Shown here piece by piece: positions 49,520 through 63,013 of a stretch of 64,000 nucleotides of DNA. The notes below the pieces were generated by a model that saw nothing but the letters and a program-made list of their open reading frames with translations, searched no databases and was not told the DNA's origin. Position 1 is the stretch's first letter. Each line of letters begins with the position of its first letter. The stretch is from Stromatinia cepivora. Its lineage: Eukaryota; Ascomycota; Leotiomycetes; Helotiales; Sclerotiniaceae. Position numbers and translations under genes: made by a program. The stretch spans positions 496,001-560,000 of the forward strand of contig RCTD01000022.1 in NCBI GenBank assembly GCA_014898415.1. The letters run 5' to 3'.

Positions 49520-50875
49520 GATTACAATGAAACATTTATATCAATAATAAGATTAGATATATTCAAATTATTTCTAGTTATTGTTACAAAGGAAAATTTG
49601 GAATATTTATATTTCGATATCAAAAACACTTTTACTGAATTATATTTGAAGAAAAAAATCTATTTCGAATTATTTCAAAGTATTAAAATCAAAAAAGGAT
49701 ATATATTATAAGTTTTACAAAATTTATATAATTTGAAATAAACTAAAAGGGATTGGAATTTATTATTAAAGAAAAAGCTTTTAAATATAGGTTTTGTATA
49801 AAATTTGACAGATCTATATTTGTATATATTCAAAGACCGTGATATAATATTACTGGTATATATCGACGATATCGTTATTGCATCATATACATCATTGTAA
49901 ATCACTTGATTCGATGAAAAGCTATCGGCCCATTTTAACACCAAGAATCTAGGGGAGATTAATAAGATCCTAAATGTTAAAATCATTTGTAATAGAAAAG
50001 CGTATATATTAATTATAGATCAAAAAGAATATCTCAATATTATACTAATCAAATACGGTATTATATATGGATAACATCAAGTCAAGAAACTATTAATAAT
50101 GAATTATACCTATCTCCGATCAATAACCGATAATGATGAACTGATAGATGTAAATGAATATCAACAATGAATAGGAAGTATGATTTATCCAATAATATAT
50201 ATTCGATTAAATATAACATTTTCAATTAAAAGATTTTCACAATTTATAACAAAACCAACAAAACATCATATTATAGCTTTAAAGAATCTGATATAATATC
50301 TACAATCAATAATCAAACAGAAGTTATGGTTCGGACCAAAAAGAGTACAATCTGATATCTACAAAGAATACAATATACCTAACAATATAATAAAGATATA
50401 TATAAATATAGATTGAATTAATAACAAATATAATCGGAAAAATGTTTCAAAGAAAATTGTAATATTCTATAAAAGCTTTATATCATAGGTTAGCAAAAAA
50501 CAAATATTTATAATTACCTTTAATGCAAAATCAGAATATATTACAATAACAATATTCATCAAATAAAGAAGATAAATTATATAAATGCTCAAAGATCTAT
50601 TCAAATCAAATTATATTAAAAAGAACAAAAATACAATTCAAATACTTAATAACAATCAAAACATTTTAACTTTAATTAAGAACCTATATTTACATAAACA
50701 ATCCAAATATATAGATATCAATTATCATTTCATCAAGAATTTAACAAAAAAAGAGAAAATCACCATTAGTTATATCAATATATATAATATAATTGCCAAT
50801 AGAATAATGAAGTTTTGTACAAAGATTGCTTTCAAAAAATTCAAGAAAATATTGGGATTAATAATCTAAAAGGAT
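49520..50875 (+). pseudogene. Copia reverse transcriptase and RNase H relic
   Basis: The reverse transcriptase includes YFDIKNTFTELYLKKKIYFE and the catalytic YIDDI at 49856-49873. RNase H extends to the C-terminal segment KYIDINYHFIKNL (about 50705-50745) and ends with a KFKKILGL motif near 50855. Stops interrupt it repeatedly; the longest open part is 50585-50869. The 200-codon open stretch at 48359-48961 is the variable linker between integrase and reverse transcriptase. Confidence 0.88.
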
Positions 50876-50901
50876 CGAATAGGATATCTTCAATAAAGGA
50901 A

Positions 50902-51067
50902 TATTGGAAATGAAACCATTATAGGATTAGAATTGAGATTACAAGACCACAATGATATACAGACTATATTTGGGGATAACCTCAATTCTACTTTTACTAA
51001 AATTATAGATCCTTAATTCAACCTACATAATCAATAATACTACTACTTCCTGCACCAAAAGTCAACA
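50902..51067 (+). repeat. 3' LTR of the copia element
   Basis: 166 bp ending CAAAAGTCAACA, so the original termini were TGTTGG and CCAACA-like. Equal length to the 5' LTR confirms the boundaries. Confidence 0.93.
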
Positions 51068-51072
51068 AATTG

Positions 51073-54000
51073 GAATAAAGATTTATTATTGAAAAATAAA
51101 CTTTGGAATCTTACAAAAAACTTTATTTAGGAAACAAAAATAAATCAAACAATCCCAAATCCTTTCATTCAATTTTTCATCCAAAATTATTCCGGAATTC
51201 TTTAAAAACCGGATATTATTTTAAAATCAATTTATAATATAAAGCGAAAATAATATATAATTTATATATAATATAAAATATCATTAATTTATTTGATATT
51301 ATCCTTATAAGATATTATATATTCGATTTAGTATAAATATTTATAAGAATTTGTTTATCAAAATTATCAATCATCAATTATCAATCCTTCGAAAACCTAA
51401 AAGCAAAATACTAATTAATCTTTTTATATTTTTTGAAGATTTAAAACAACTTTAAAAGAAATCTAGGGAGTAATGATTCTTCAATACAATTTATAATCTA
51501 TTTACAATCTTTTTGTATGAGATCCAATATTATAATGAATTCGATATTCAGAATACCAAAATGAATTAATTTAACTTTGCCAATATATTAAATATAATCT
51601 AATATAATATCTTGAAAATAAATATTATTATAAATAAATAACATCTTTTCGTTATTAATAAAGATTATATAAAAATTCTTCAAGTAATTAAAGATTTCTT
51701 GAAGCTTTTTTGTATCGAAGATTTTCATTACCAATAAATCTTGTTTATTGAAATTAGAATCAATAATTATATTCAGATTATTAAAATCATTACCAATTTC
51801 TGAATTAGTATAATTTATATCTGGATCATTTTGATAAATAGAAGCTCCATTATATATATAAAATTATTAATAATAATTATTATTCTACTATCCTTGAAAA
51901 AAACATTAATATAATAATAATTCCTATTTACAATAAATTCAATATAATACTATTTTAATTGATAATAATAATAATAGGCCCATAATTAACAACTTTATAT
52001 CATTCATACTTTTTTGTTATTAATCTAATGAAATTCTTGACCCTTTGTTAATCGTTTTTCGGGTTCTATCAAAAGAATACTTATTAACAAATATCAAATT
52101 CGATTGAATTAATGAATCTAATAATCACAAAAATTAATAGCAATCCAAAAACAAAAAATCTTCGTAAAGAAGCTATACTCAAAGAATATACAATTGTTTT
52201 TCAATCGATTGCGAAGGCAAATTATAATATACATTTCGATATATCATTGATCAAAATATTATAAAGATGTCCTGTAATATAAATAATATATAAGTATTAA
52301 TTTTATAACTCAGAGAATCAATTTATTGAAAGAATCTATATTATCTATAATTTATTAGCCATCCCAGCAATTTTGGGATCCTTATTATTTTATAGATATT
52401 ATATAAATATCCATTAGTAATTATAAACATTGAATATATTATACTTCATATAACTCAATTCCTTATATATTTTATTACAGAAATCTATAATATCCCATTT
52501 ATCATAAAGTGTTTTATCAAAATAAGGATATATATATAATATATTTTTGGTTATATTATAATTAAATAAAGATAAGAATTAAGATATAATTATAATAAAA
52601 TAAAGATTGAATGAAATAAACAAAAGATTAGGAAATTTTCTATCTAAAATAGATTACTGTTTAAAACGCCAAAACTTTATAACAAAAAAATCACAACACT
52701 TTTCATTTACCGAAGTCTATTAAAGTATCGCGATTATTTATTATAAGAGTGATACATAATTTTATATATTATCCAAGAATAAATCATTTATCTGAGAATA
52801 AATCATTTATCCCTCTAATTAGTTGAATGAACGAAGTATATTGAACTTAAGAGTAGAAGATCAACACTATTGAATCCCTTTGAAATTTTTGAACCCTGTT
52901 GAAGCCCTTGAATCCCAATTCTTAAGAATTCGATTTTTATAGACTTTGTTATATAATCTCGAATTCTAGGATATTATACTTCTTTTAAGAGTTACAGGGA
53001 TATAATGATTTTTATTTATACATAATATATCCTATGAATTTTCGATTTTGTTATCAGAGAACTAAATAGAGTTACTAAAGTTGGATGGTGATCGTATATT
53101 AATCGGAAATAGTATTTGAAGTGAAGGTATATATAATTGAATATTGTTGAGATATTTGTAATAAGCCCGGAATAAAAGATTATTAATGAAACAAAAATGA
53201 AAATTATTCGATGGTCGAAGATATAAATAACGAATTCAAAACGGTATTAGCTCTTTCAAATCTGTAATAGAATATAGAGCCTGATAGATGATATGTTTTA
53301 TAAATTTCTAAGTTGAACCAGTTCTTATGAATCTATAATAGAATGTAAAGTCTACAAAGGAAACTTTTATAAATAAAGGTCGACAAAATATTTCTAGGGT
53401 ATTATGAATAAAGTTCGGAATCCAATAATATATATAATTTATAGATATATCTTATCAAAAGTTTATAAATAATTGAGGAAAGTAATAATATGAAAAAACG
53501 GATCAGATAGTATCTTTTTGAATCTAATAAAGGATATAAAGGGAAGAAAAACGATTATAAAGGATTTATAAAAGATCTAATAAATATTATAATATATACA
53601 AAAAAATATAATATAAAGATTTCTATAGATTTTAGAAAAGTATTATTGTAAAGATAAATCCAAAAACAATAATACAGAATTATAATATTCTTATTAAAGG
53701 TTACAACATTTTTCGATTTTGATCCGATATATTTAATGCATTTCGAATCAATTCTTTATATAATTACGAATTATATATTAAAAGGAAGAATTATACAAAA
53801 ATACTTTAATTAATGAATTAAAAACGTTATATTCTGTATTATTTGATTAAAAATTAAAATATAATAAAGTTTACAAAATATAATCGGCTTTATTATATAA
53901 AAGAAATCCAATAAGGTAATATAAAACGATATATAAGTTATAAGATATAATATATAATCTCTTCCTTCTTTTTTCCTTCTTTCAAATTGTATTTATAATA

Positions 54001-55650
54001 AAACAATTCTATTCCAAACTCAAAAATATATTACTAAACTAAAACAATATCAGTTAGAATTCCTAAACGATATTCATTATCTTTAATCTCCGATTTTAAT
54101 TAATTATTTTTTTCTTTTCCTGATTAATATTTTTTATTTTATTTATAGTATTATCTTTTTTTTATATATATTCAGAAATCCTTTATATCGAATATCGATT
54201 TGAATTAAGATTATTCGATATTATATCGAAGGAGTATTTATATAATAGAACAACTTTTTGAGGACAAAGTTTAAATATCTGAATTTATAGATGGAATAAA
54301 GATTATTATATTGATTTCGATTTTTAGAAATCAATATATATTGTTTAAAGAATAAAGATAAAGGTTTGGGAGGCTATAATAGAGGTATATATTTTGATAA
54401 TTGTTGAAATATTATTTATTGTAGTATTAATAGAGATTATTGTTTTCATATTTCTTGAACAAATTTATGAATTTTAAATATATATTTTGAATTCCTTAAA
54501 ATAGAATTCTGATATTTTTGATACTTTGATAAAATTAAATAGAAATAGATTATTATAGAATTTTATTATAAAATATACTAATATTCTTTATAAAAGTTTT
54601 ATATATATAAATCGGTATAAAATCTCTATTGTATATATCAAAACTATTAAAGCCCTTTATATTACCCCCAAATTTATTTATATATTCTTCAATTAAATCT
54701 AAATAAAATTCAAATAAGTTAAGGTTATATTAAAGATCTTATTATTGTTTCTAAAATATAAAATAATATTTCGGAAATTGGATATAGCTTTTATATATTA
54801 AAAACTTTAAGTTTGATATATTTTCAGGAATTGATTTCCAAAAATTTTATTGAGTTTTGAAAAATATTTTTTTTTCAAAAACTTATGAAATTAAATTTAG
54901 AAGCGGGATTTCTAAGCTCCGATATTTTATTTAAATATATTCTTTAATCAATAAATATCTAAAATCCTATTTTTATATATATATAAAGGTTTGTTTCTAT
55001 ATTCTTTATATATTCTTTATTATTATTTAAAATCATTTTCTAATGGTCAATATTTTTAATTTAGATATTATCAATAGTAATTCAGTTAAAGATAGATTCT
55101 ATATTTTTCATTGATTTTTCGAAATAATATATATAGATTTAAATATCGTTGAATCTTTTAATATTTATACAAATTGTTCTTTCAATAATGAATATGGTTT
55201 AAATTATTATGATTCGAAAGAAAGCTGAATTTAGGGATGGATTATTCCGGTATTAAATCCTTTTCGATTTCACTTTATCAATATTTCTTATATAATTATA
55301 TTATATCCGTTATTATTCTTTAACAAATTTATAATAATTTATATCCTTATATTTCAGATCCTTAATCCTCTATTTATAATTTTTTCAATCTATTATTATA
55401 ATTACAATTTCCGAATTGAACAAAATCAGAAATGAATCAATCAAAGAAAGATTAAACAACTTTTATTATTACTTTGAATCAATATATTTCGATTTTAATA
55501 TTATATTGTTATTCAATATAATACAAAATATCTTTTCAATAATTATTATCACAAATATAATTTAATTTTTTGGGATTATATTTTTTATTAATATATATAA
55601 TTATCAAAAGTCTTATATTCGATTTTATTCTAGTTTTGCAAAATCAATCA
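51073..55650. other. AT-rich stretch without identifiable content
   Basis: About 4.6 kb of very AT-rich DNA. No frame longer than 60 codons and no transposon domain can be recognised. Two related segments of about 44 nt near 53260 and 53332 (T-C/T-TAATAGAAT...) hint at older repeats, but the similarity is weak. Confidence 0.5.
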
Positions 55651-57657
55651 ATAAATTGTATTCTTTTTTTACGAATTGATAATAGAATTTTAGTTGATGA
55701 TCTTGATATTTTATATGATTGAATGGATTCGAATCAATTGGATATTGTATTAATAATTCCTTTAATCGATTATATTATCAGGAATGAATCTAATATATTA
55801 ATCTGAAATGATATAGATATTTGGTATACTGTATTTGAATTAATTGTATAAATAAATCCCATTATATCTTTGATTATCTTCGAAAAAGTTGTTTTTGATA
55901 TATTGTTTCAATCCAATTTGGTTTTTTAAAAAGAGATTAAATAAATATACAATGAAATTGATCAGCGAATATTCGAAGAATTTATTAGGCGAGTTTATTA
56001 TAATATTAAAGGCTTTTATAAATAATATTTTAAAAAAAAACCTGGATAAATAATATAAAGGATATCTATAAAGAATCGAAAATTCAATATACAGAAAACT
56101 ATTGGAATAAATAATCAGAGCCTTTATTTCAAGATTTATTTTTTGAATGATTCATGAAATTCTAGGATATTATTTTTAACAGATTAAGCTGTAGATATTA
56201 TATATTAACAAACAAAATATTGAAGGGTTTAAAGGTTGATTATAAGCTTGATATTTTTCTTATTTCTATCGATATTGTTTTATTGAATGATGAATATAAT
56301 TGATCAAATATATTTGTTATTAAAGAATATAAACAGAATTCTGATAAAGATAGCTTTACAAAAACATTAATATAATTGATAGAGTATATATATAAGATAT
56401 TCGGAAGTTAATTAGAATGACGATTCATTTTTGGTTTTACGATTTGCAAAAATATAATACGATTTTGGGTATTCGATAGATTTGATTTATATAATTCTGA
56501 AAAGTTCGATATATACAAAAAACCTAAACGATTTGTTAAGGTTATTATTGAATATATATTGATGATGGATATCGAATTGAAATTGAATATATTTGTTAAA
56601 TATAATGATAATAGTAAGTATATTATAATACAAGATATAAAAATTTCTTTAGAGAATAAATTAATCGTTTTAACAAAAGTGATAGTATATTATAGAATAA
56701 TATATTATTGAAGAAAAAGGAATGATTTTATAGAATAGAAATATATAATCAAGTTTATTTGATCATTTGATAAAAAACAATAAAAGAGAGAATTGTTAAA
56801 ATTAATCAAAAAAAAAGGAATTATAGATATTACTATATAATTCAATTATAAACAAATTGTTATTGATAATGATCTGGATACTATTTTATATTTCCAATGA
56901 AATATGAAATTTGGAAAACTACAAAAGTTATCAAGCAAAACTTCTTAGATCGATAATAATTCAGAATTCAGTCGAATATATTTTAAATCAAATTTCAAAG
57001 GAAGATTAGGGAATAATTCGAATTGTTTAAAGAATTTAGGAATTAATATAAATATATTTTCTTTTAAAAAGAAAAGAAAAAGAAATGAAAGATTTGATTT
57101 AGAAAACAAATTGAAAAAATCTAAATCTAATGATAATTATATTAATAAAACGAATATATATATTAAAGAATATAAATCAAATATAATCAATATTTATAAT
57201 ATTCAAAAAACAATTATTAATAATCTAATTCATTACTGGAATAAATAATAATGAAATAATATTAATTATATTTAAGAAACCGAAATCAATAATTTTATAA
57301 ATTACGAAAATGAGATATATAATAATTGAATGAACTATTGTTTAGTAATTTCATTAATTGAATAATCTCTCTGCGAATATCATTCAATTAAAGAGCTTTT
57401 AAAGATATTATATAATATAATCTGAAATTATAAATCGTTACTAAAAAATAGAAAGATTCTATATCAGGATATTTCCGAAAATAATAATATTATTATCAAG
57501 CTTTTTATTGAAGATGATCTAAAGAAAAGATTAATTGGTTTAGATTTAATAAAAGAATTGAATAATATATTAAATGGGATTTGTTATTAGATTAGTATAA
57601 TATAATTTATAATAATCAAAGTTCTTGAAGATAATAATCATATATATTAATATAATC
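55650..57657 (+). pseudogene. Degraded FunK1-type fungal protein kinase
   Basis: Discontinuous plus-strand frames carry the collinear features of the fungal-specific FunK1 kinase family. The N-terminal region reads LVDDLDILYD and EEFIRRVYYNIKGFY, followed by FTKTLI and FGFTICKNIIRFWVFDRFDL (about 56430-56510), then a low-complexity linker with KKKRKRNERFDL. The kinase core follows: VKELLKILYNII, KILYQDISENNNII (57454-57495, a catalytic-loop HRD changed to YQD) and LIGLDLIKELNNILNG, then ICY-stop-ISII-stop-FIIIKVLEDNNHIY where an activation-segment HRTGTMQFM-like motif is expected. Stops at former Trp and Arg codons and His-to-Tyr changes indicate RIP. The C-terminal lobe is missing: similarity stops at about 57657, next to an LTR-like start. 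FunK1 kinases form expanded families in many fungi. Confidence 0.7.
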
Positions 57658-57660
57658 TTA

Positions 57661-57900
57661 TTACGGGATAGTATGACTACAGAGCACTTTCAGGGATCGG
57701 GGAATAGGTGATACACGTGATTGGTAGAGTAAAAGAATTGAATGACTTGCCTTTGATTATATGAATCAAAAGCTGTATATATAGAACAAATGAATAGTTA
57801 TCTAGCTGATATACATCTTAATTAGATTAGATCTTTGTTTATTAATATATCAGGATCATCTTATCAATCGGAGAAATTGATAAGGGTTAGAAAATCCTTT
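57661..57900 (+). other. GC-richer island, possible LTR next to the kinase relic
   Basis: After TTACGGGATAG there is a sequence of more normal composition starting TATGACTACAGAGCACTTTC, with GATACACGTGAT (also present in the LTR of element A) and CTGTATATATAGAAC, a TATA-like core. The GGGATAG/TATGAC junction resembles the polypurine/3' LTR junctions of elements A and B. I could not find a second copy in the window, so the LTR reading is unproven. Confidence 0.35.
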
Positions 57901-58559
57901 ATTTCGATTAGAAAGTATATATTTTGATCTTTAATAAGATACAAGGGATTATAGAGCTTTCTGTAATATATCCTTCAAATCGAAGGGCGATCTGAAACAA
58001 ATAGAAAGGTATAGAAAATAATAATTTATATGATTTATAAATGAATATATAAAGCGATTATAAACAAATATCAACAAAGGAGTAATATAATATATAAATC
58101 TGAAATAATTCTAATATCTTTGGAATAGGAAAGAATTTGATTATATATAAACCACAAATATCTCTTGATCTTTGGTTTGTTATATACGATATTCTTCGAA
58201 ATCAAGATTTTGAATAATAAAAAGAAAATTTTCTATCAAGAGAATACAGAAGAATGATCGATCCTGCGGTATAGCAATTGAAAATGTATATAATTGTTAG
58301 GTTATAATATATTGATTGTAATAATAAAATAAAATAAATGAATTTTTAAAGATATATAGATCCTTTCTTTACATTTTCGTTTTTATTTTAATCAAGTTTT
58401 TATTGATTATTATTATACCTAAGATTTCAAGATTTAAAAAAACTAAACAAACGAATCTCAATCGTATTAAATAAACAATAGCTAAAAAGAAAGCTTTGAA
58501 AGAATCAAATACAAAAGAAGATCTCAATATTCCTTTGAAAAACTAATAAATCAAGCAAA

Positions 58560-59640
58560 GAGAATTAATGAATCCAATATAAATAACAAATTAAGATATT
58601 GATTTCCAGGAATATGATTTAATCAAATCTACTCCTAAAATGATATACAATTATCTATTTCAGAAACCATTCCCCTTTATCAAAAGAATTATTATTCGTT
58701 GTAATCAATTATTTATTATAGATTCAGATAATAATTTGAAGATAGATTTCATTTTTGAATCCTATTATATAATTGAAAGATTTTACTAATCCTATATTTG
58801 TAATTATTAAAGCAAAGATCGTTTGATAAAGAAAAGAAAAGAGAAAAAGTTTCTCTATTTGATAATAACGATCCATTCGATCCTTCGATATCAGGTTTTT
58901 CGAATGATAAACCAAATGAAGAAAAGAAAAAAAAAAGATTATCGAAAGTTATTGATTCTTTAGTTAAAATAAAGGATAAAAGGAGTTATAAAAAAAGGAA
59001 CAATTATTTATATATTCGATATATAAAATCATTGATCGTTGAAAAATATAATTTCTATAACGAATACTTTATTGATTTTTCCAAACCGAATAATCATCGA
59101 TATTAGAATTATAATATTTATTTATATACTCTCTTACCAACTTTTCTTTATTTTTTAACAGATTATTATATCATTATTTATCAACAAAATTCGAAAGTAA
59201 GTTCTTCGTTCATTCCCTACTTTTATAGCATATTGATCATTGATTATATAATCCAAATAGGGATACAGAATTACAATGAAAATGATATTAGAGATCGAAA
59301 AGAAAAAAGAAATTGTTCCTTCGTTTTTATATTATTGTTCTTTTTTTCCTTGCTATATTACTCATCGAAGTCCTCGAAAGGCCAAACGGAAGAAGTACAT
59401 CGTAATTTCGGAAAACGATAATAAGAATAAAAGAAAAAGAATAATGAAGAAGAAAAAGAGAAAAAAGCAAATAATATATTCAGAAAAAAAAAAGAAGGGA
59501 TAATCCTTTAGCTCCTATAATACCGATGGCACTAATAGTTTCAATTGTTCTAATTGTTCCTTGTTCATTGATTATTGCAAATAATCCTAAAGCTCTTTTA
59601 TTTGAACTTCAAACTATTGAACTTAGAAAAAAGCTTATCC
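58560..59640 (+). other. Unresolved charged coding relic
   Basis: A series of short open pieces on the plus strand, very rich in Lys, Arg and Glu (for example RKAKRKKYIVISENDNKNKR at about 59370-59430), ends in a helical segment ALLFELQTIELRKKLILL. It could be a linker or gag-like part of a mobile element. I do not recognise the family. Confidence 0.3.
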
Positions 59641-59859
59641 TTCTTCGAGAATAGGAAAATGAAGAACAAAGGAATGATCGGCCTTGATTATTTTTTGTTT
59701 CCGGATGGATATAGAATACACAAATTGGAATATATTATGGAAAAATATAATAATCTGGAATACCAAATAGAACTCATTTCATTTATACTAAAGGGAAGAA
59801 TTACAAATTCTAAATTGTTGTTATTCAAATTTTATAATCCAGATTATTGTTATTCAAAT

Positions 59860-61040
59860 TCTATAATTCTATTATTTATATTTTATAGATTGAAAAGAAA
59901 TCGGAAATATTCGAATTTTTGTTTTGTAAAGTTCTTGATAAGCCTATTAATAATCATATCGATAATCGATAAATAGATTATATAAAAATTCCTTTTTGAA
60001 TATTCTTAATGTAATTATATATTTTGAATATCGATATAATATAATTTCGTAGTGATCTATTTATTCTTATTAATTATCAATCTAATCGTTTATTAATTGT
60101 TATAGAAGATTATTATAAATTCTTTCATTATTAGATCGATCTTTTTTAAGAAATATAAGGTTGTTATGGTTTCTTTTGATATATATTCGATTTCGAGAAG
60201 CTTTATTTTAGTAATCAAGATAATCATAATATCTTATTTGAACGTTTCTATATGATTAAACTATCGAAAAAGGATATAATATACCCTTGAGATAATCGAT
60301 AAGTATCTGAATCATTTGTAAAAGAAGTATCTGAGAAAACGAAAAGTTGTAGTATTTGATCACTATTATATTGGATTGTAAGATATTTTGTATTCTATAG
60401 ATATTATAAATAATGATCAATAGCTTTTATATGATTGTTCAATGGATTGATCAAATAATGATTTAATTGCAAAATAGCGAATGATATATTTATTTTTATA
60501 ATAATTATAATATATAATACTGACCCTATTTTCTTTTGATACATTTTTATAATATATATAGGAACTTGACCTTGATTTTTCCGAAATATTATTATTAAAA
60601 ACAAAATACTTACTATTCTATTTATTACTTTGAATTTCTTAATAATCTTTTCAATATATATATTATAGATTAATTATAGCTTTTTATTAAATCGATTATA
60701 GAGTATATATATACTTAGAAATTATTTAGTATTTCCCAGATCTTGTAGTTTATATACAATTTTGATTCTTTTAATGATCTTTATAATAATTGATTTGTTT
60801 TTCTTATAATAAATAATCTGAATATTGTTTATAAAGAAAAGAATCATAATAATATATTCTAAATTAATATATAAATATAGTTTCTCTTTATATTATATCA
60901 ATCCTAACTTTTCAAGTATCCGAATAAAATTCTTAAACTATATAATTAGGGAATCTTATAGATCATATAAAGCTCGATCGATTATAATATTTATAAGAAT
61001 TTCTAATAAGTTTATTAAATCACTTAATAATATTAACCGA
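59860..61040 (-). mobile_element. Second copia pol fragment (RT-RNase H), minus strand
   Basis: Read on the minus strand from about 61,010, a degraded copia reverse transcriptase is evident: RALYDL-stop-DSLII (expected YGLRQSP-type motif), then INNIQIIY where YVDDI is expected, and KLQDLGNTK-stop-FLSI. The RNase H region follows with YQKKIGSVLYIIIIIKINIS (about 60540), VFSDTSFTND and SQGYIISFF (about 60280-60330). The C-terminus LIKNFTKQKFEYF lies near 59890-59940. It lacks the N-terminal half of pol and shows no LTRs. Its C-terminal motif differs from that of the complete element, so it is another family. Confidence 0.8.
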
Positions 61041-61499
61041 ACCGAGGGTTTTATGATCACGTGATATATTAATAATATAATTTAATATTATTAAATTTTA
61101 TTATTATACAAAATCTCGATCATATATCATATTAGAATGATTTATAATGGAATAGAATGTGATGGAAGCGTATAGAACTTTCTTATTTCTAAGGTTAAAT
61201 ATTATTGGTTACTATTTCATTTCATTATATAAAATGATTCTATAAGATTCGATTTAAATCGATCTTATTTATAATCATAGAATATTATAGAATTTCATAG
61301 AATCCTATCAAATATTATAAATAAGAAGATTTTCTTCAAAGAATTCTTCTGAAAAAAAAGCAAAATAAATTCAATATTCAATACACTCATATTTTGACTT
61401 CAATCATTATATATTCGATCACCCTTTTAAGCTATATAACTAAGTCTTCCACTATAATAATAGTGAATAATATTATTATTATATTATTCATTATTATTG

Positions 61500-61990
61500 T
61501 AAGAAAGTTGGGATATCAAGGCCTAACACATAGCTAGTTCGTAGTCATATGGTCACATGACTCTTCGTAGTTGTGAGAATCACAGCAAAGAATCGGTTAA
61601 TATTCGAATAACAATAGGTTTGGATTTAGAATCAAGATTTTTCATTACTTTCTTTCTAATGGTATTGAAGAATTCCCCTTTATATAAATGAAAACTCTTC
61701 AAACTAGTGTACAATTCGGCCCGCTTTCGGCTAGCCCTAGTTTCGTAGTTGAGGTTCGTAACAGTAGTTAGATATAAGAAAGGGCTCTGCTCCCCTCTCC
61801 TTAAAGAAAACCAATCATTTTCTATTAGTCTTTTTGTACCCCTTTTATATACAACCCAAATCATTATCTAAACCTACTAGTTTTACTATTTGAAACCTCT
61901 ACAATATAATCTGATCAATTCCAATTCCCATTTCCCTTTGCAGCGTGCTATCGGGACGCACGTATCTCGATCTACCTCTTTCACATTATT
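61500..61990. other. GC-richer island in the AT-rich block
   Basis: This island has more normal composition than its surroundings. On the minus strand it holds a 94-codon open frame (61580-61864; starts MIWVVYKRGTKRLIEND), preceded by a TATAAAAGGGG-like core that also lies within the frame. The open frame, TATA-like motif and TGTTACGAACC sequence (minus strand, from about 61763) would fit a less mutated LTR or the edge of an element. No second copy is visible in the window. Confidence 0.35.
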
Positions 61991-63013
61991 AACCAATCAA
62001 CCTCCTCCAAGAATATTTTTGTTTGGGATTTTGTATTCATTAAATAAATAATATACAATTGAAATACCAAAAAGATCGCATAGAGTATTAACGAAAGCAT
62101 TGATTATATCATATTATTTGATTCCGAAACCGCATCCAACGATAACCACCACCACGATTCGGAATGATCAATTTGCTAATATAGCAATATAAATAATCTC
62201 AATAATATTCTTAATCTAAAGATCTCTTTATATTATTAAATATAAATAGCAACAAATAACCAAACCCCGATCATTATATTTATATATAAACATCTATTAA
62301 AGAGAAATCGATTTTGTAGATTCTGATCCAGAATCGATTTCATACCAGATTTTCCTAACCTTAAGATTATTAACTTCAAGATCATAATCTTATTTGAATC
62401 AATATCCCATTTGATGATTTTCTAATTAATAATAAAAACGAAGTAATTTTGGAATTGCAAATATATAAATTCAAGGAAGTAATATTATCTATAATCTATT
62501 GATCATAGATCAAATGAAAGATAATAATGATTTTGCTTCAATTTCAACAATGATTATATTATAAACTATTATAAATTGAGAATACTTCTTTATATCATTC
62601 ATTCCTTATTGATCAAATCAGAATATAGAATGAAAATTATTTAAACAAAGTAATCCTATTAAATCTATCCTTTGAGATATAACGATTTCTATATAGAATC
62701 CAATATTGGGATCACTTCTTAAATAGTATTATTATATATATAATTGCTTTTATATATATATTGATTACTTTGAAATACAAGAACCAAATGACTTCTGAAA
62801 AAAAGATGATTCCGAATAATAATCGTATGATTGAAATTCAAATGGATTAATTTGAGCCCTGAATATTTCAATCTTTATAATATAAGTTTTCTTAAATATC
62901 TATTCAAGATTATGAATCTATAAATCCTTTATAAATCGATTATATAAATATATAGAATATAATAATTTTTGTAATAATTGGATTTCCTTTATAGAATATT
63001 TTGATTGATTATT

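Larger units (their letters stand above)
45583..51067 (+). mobile_element. Complete Ty1/copia LTR retrotransposon, RIP-inactivated
   Basis: A 5485-bp element with two 166-bp LTRs and a perfect 5-bp target duplication AATTG (45578-45582 and 51068-51072). The sequence just inside the 5' LTR (GGTTATGAGATCCGG) resembles a copia primer-binding site. The interior has the copia order gag, protease, integrase, reverse transcriptase, RNase H. Every domain carries stops and substitutions, so the element is dead. Confidence 0.93.
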
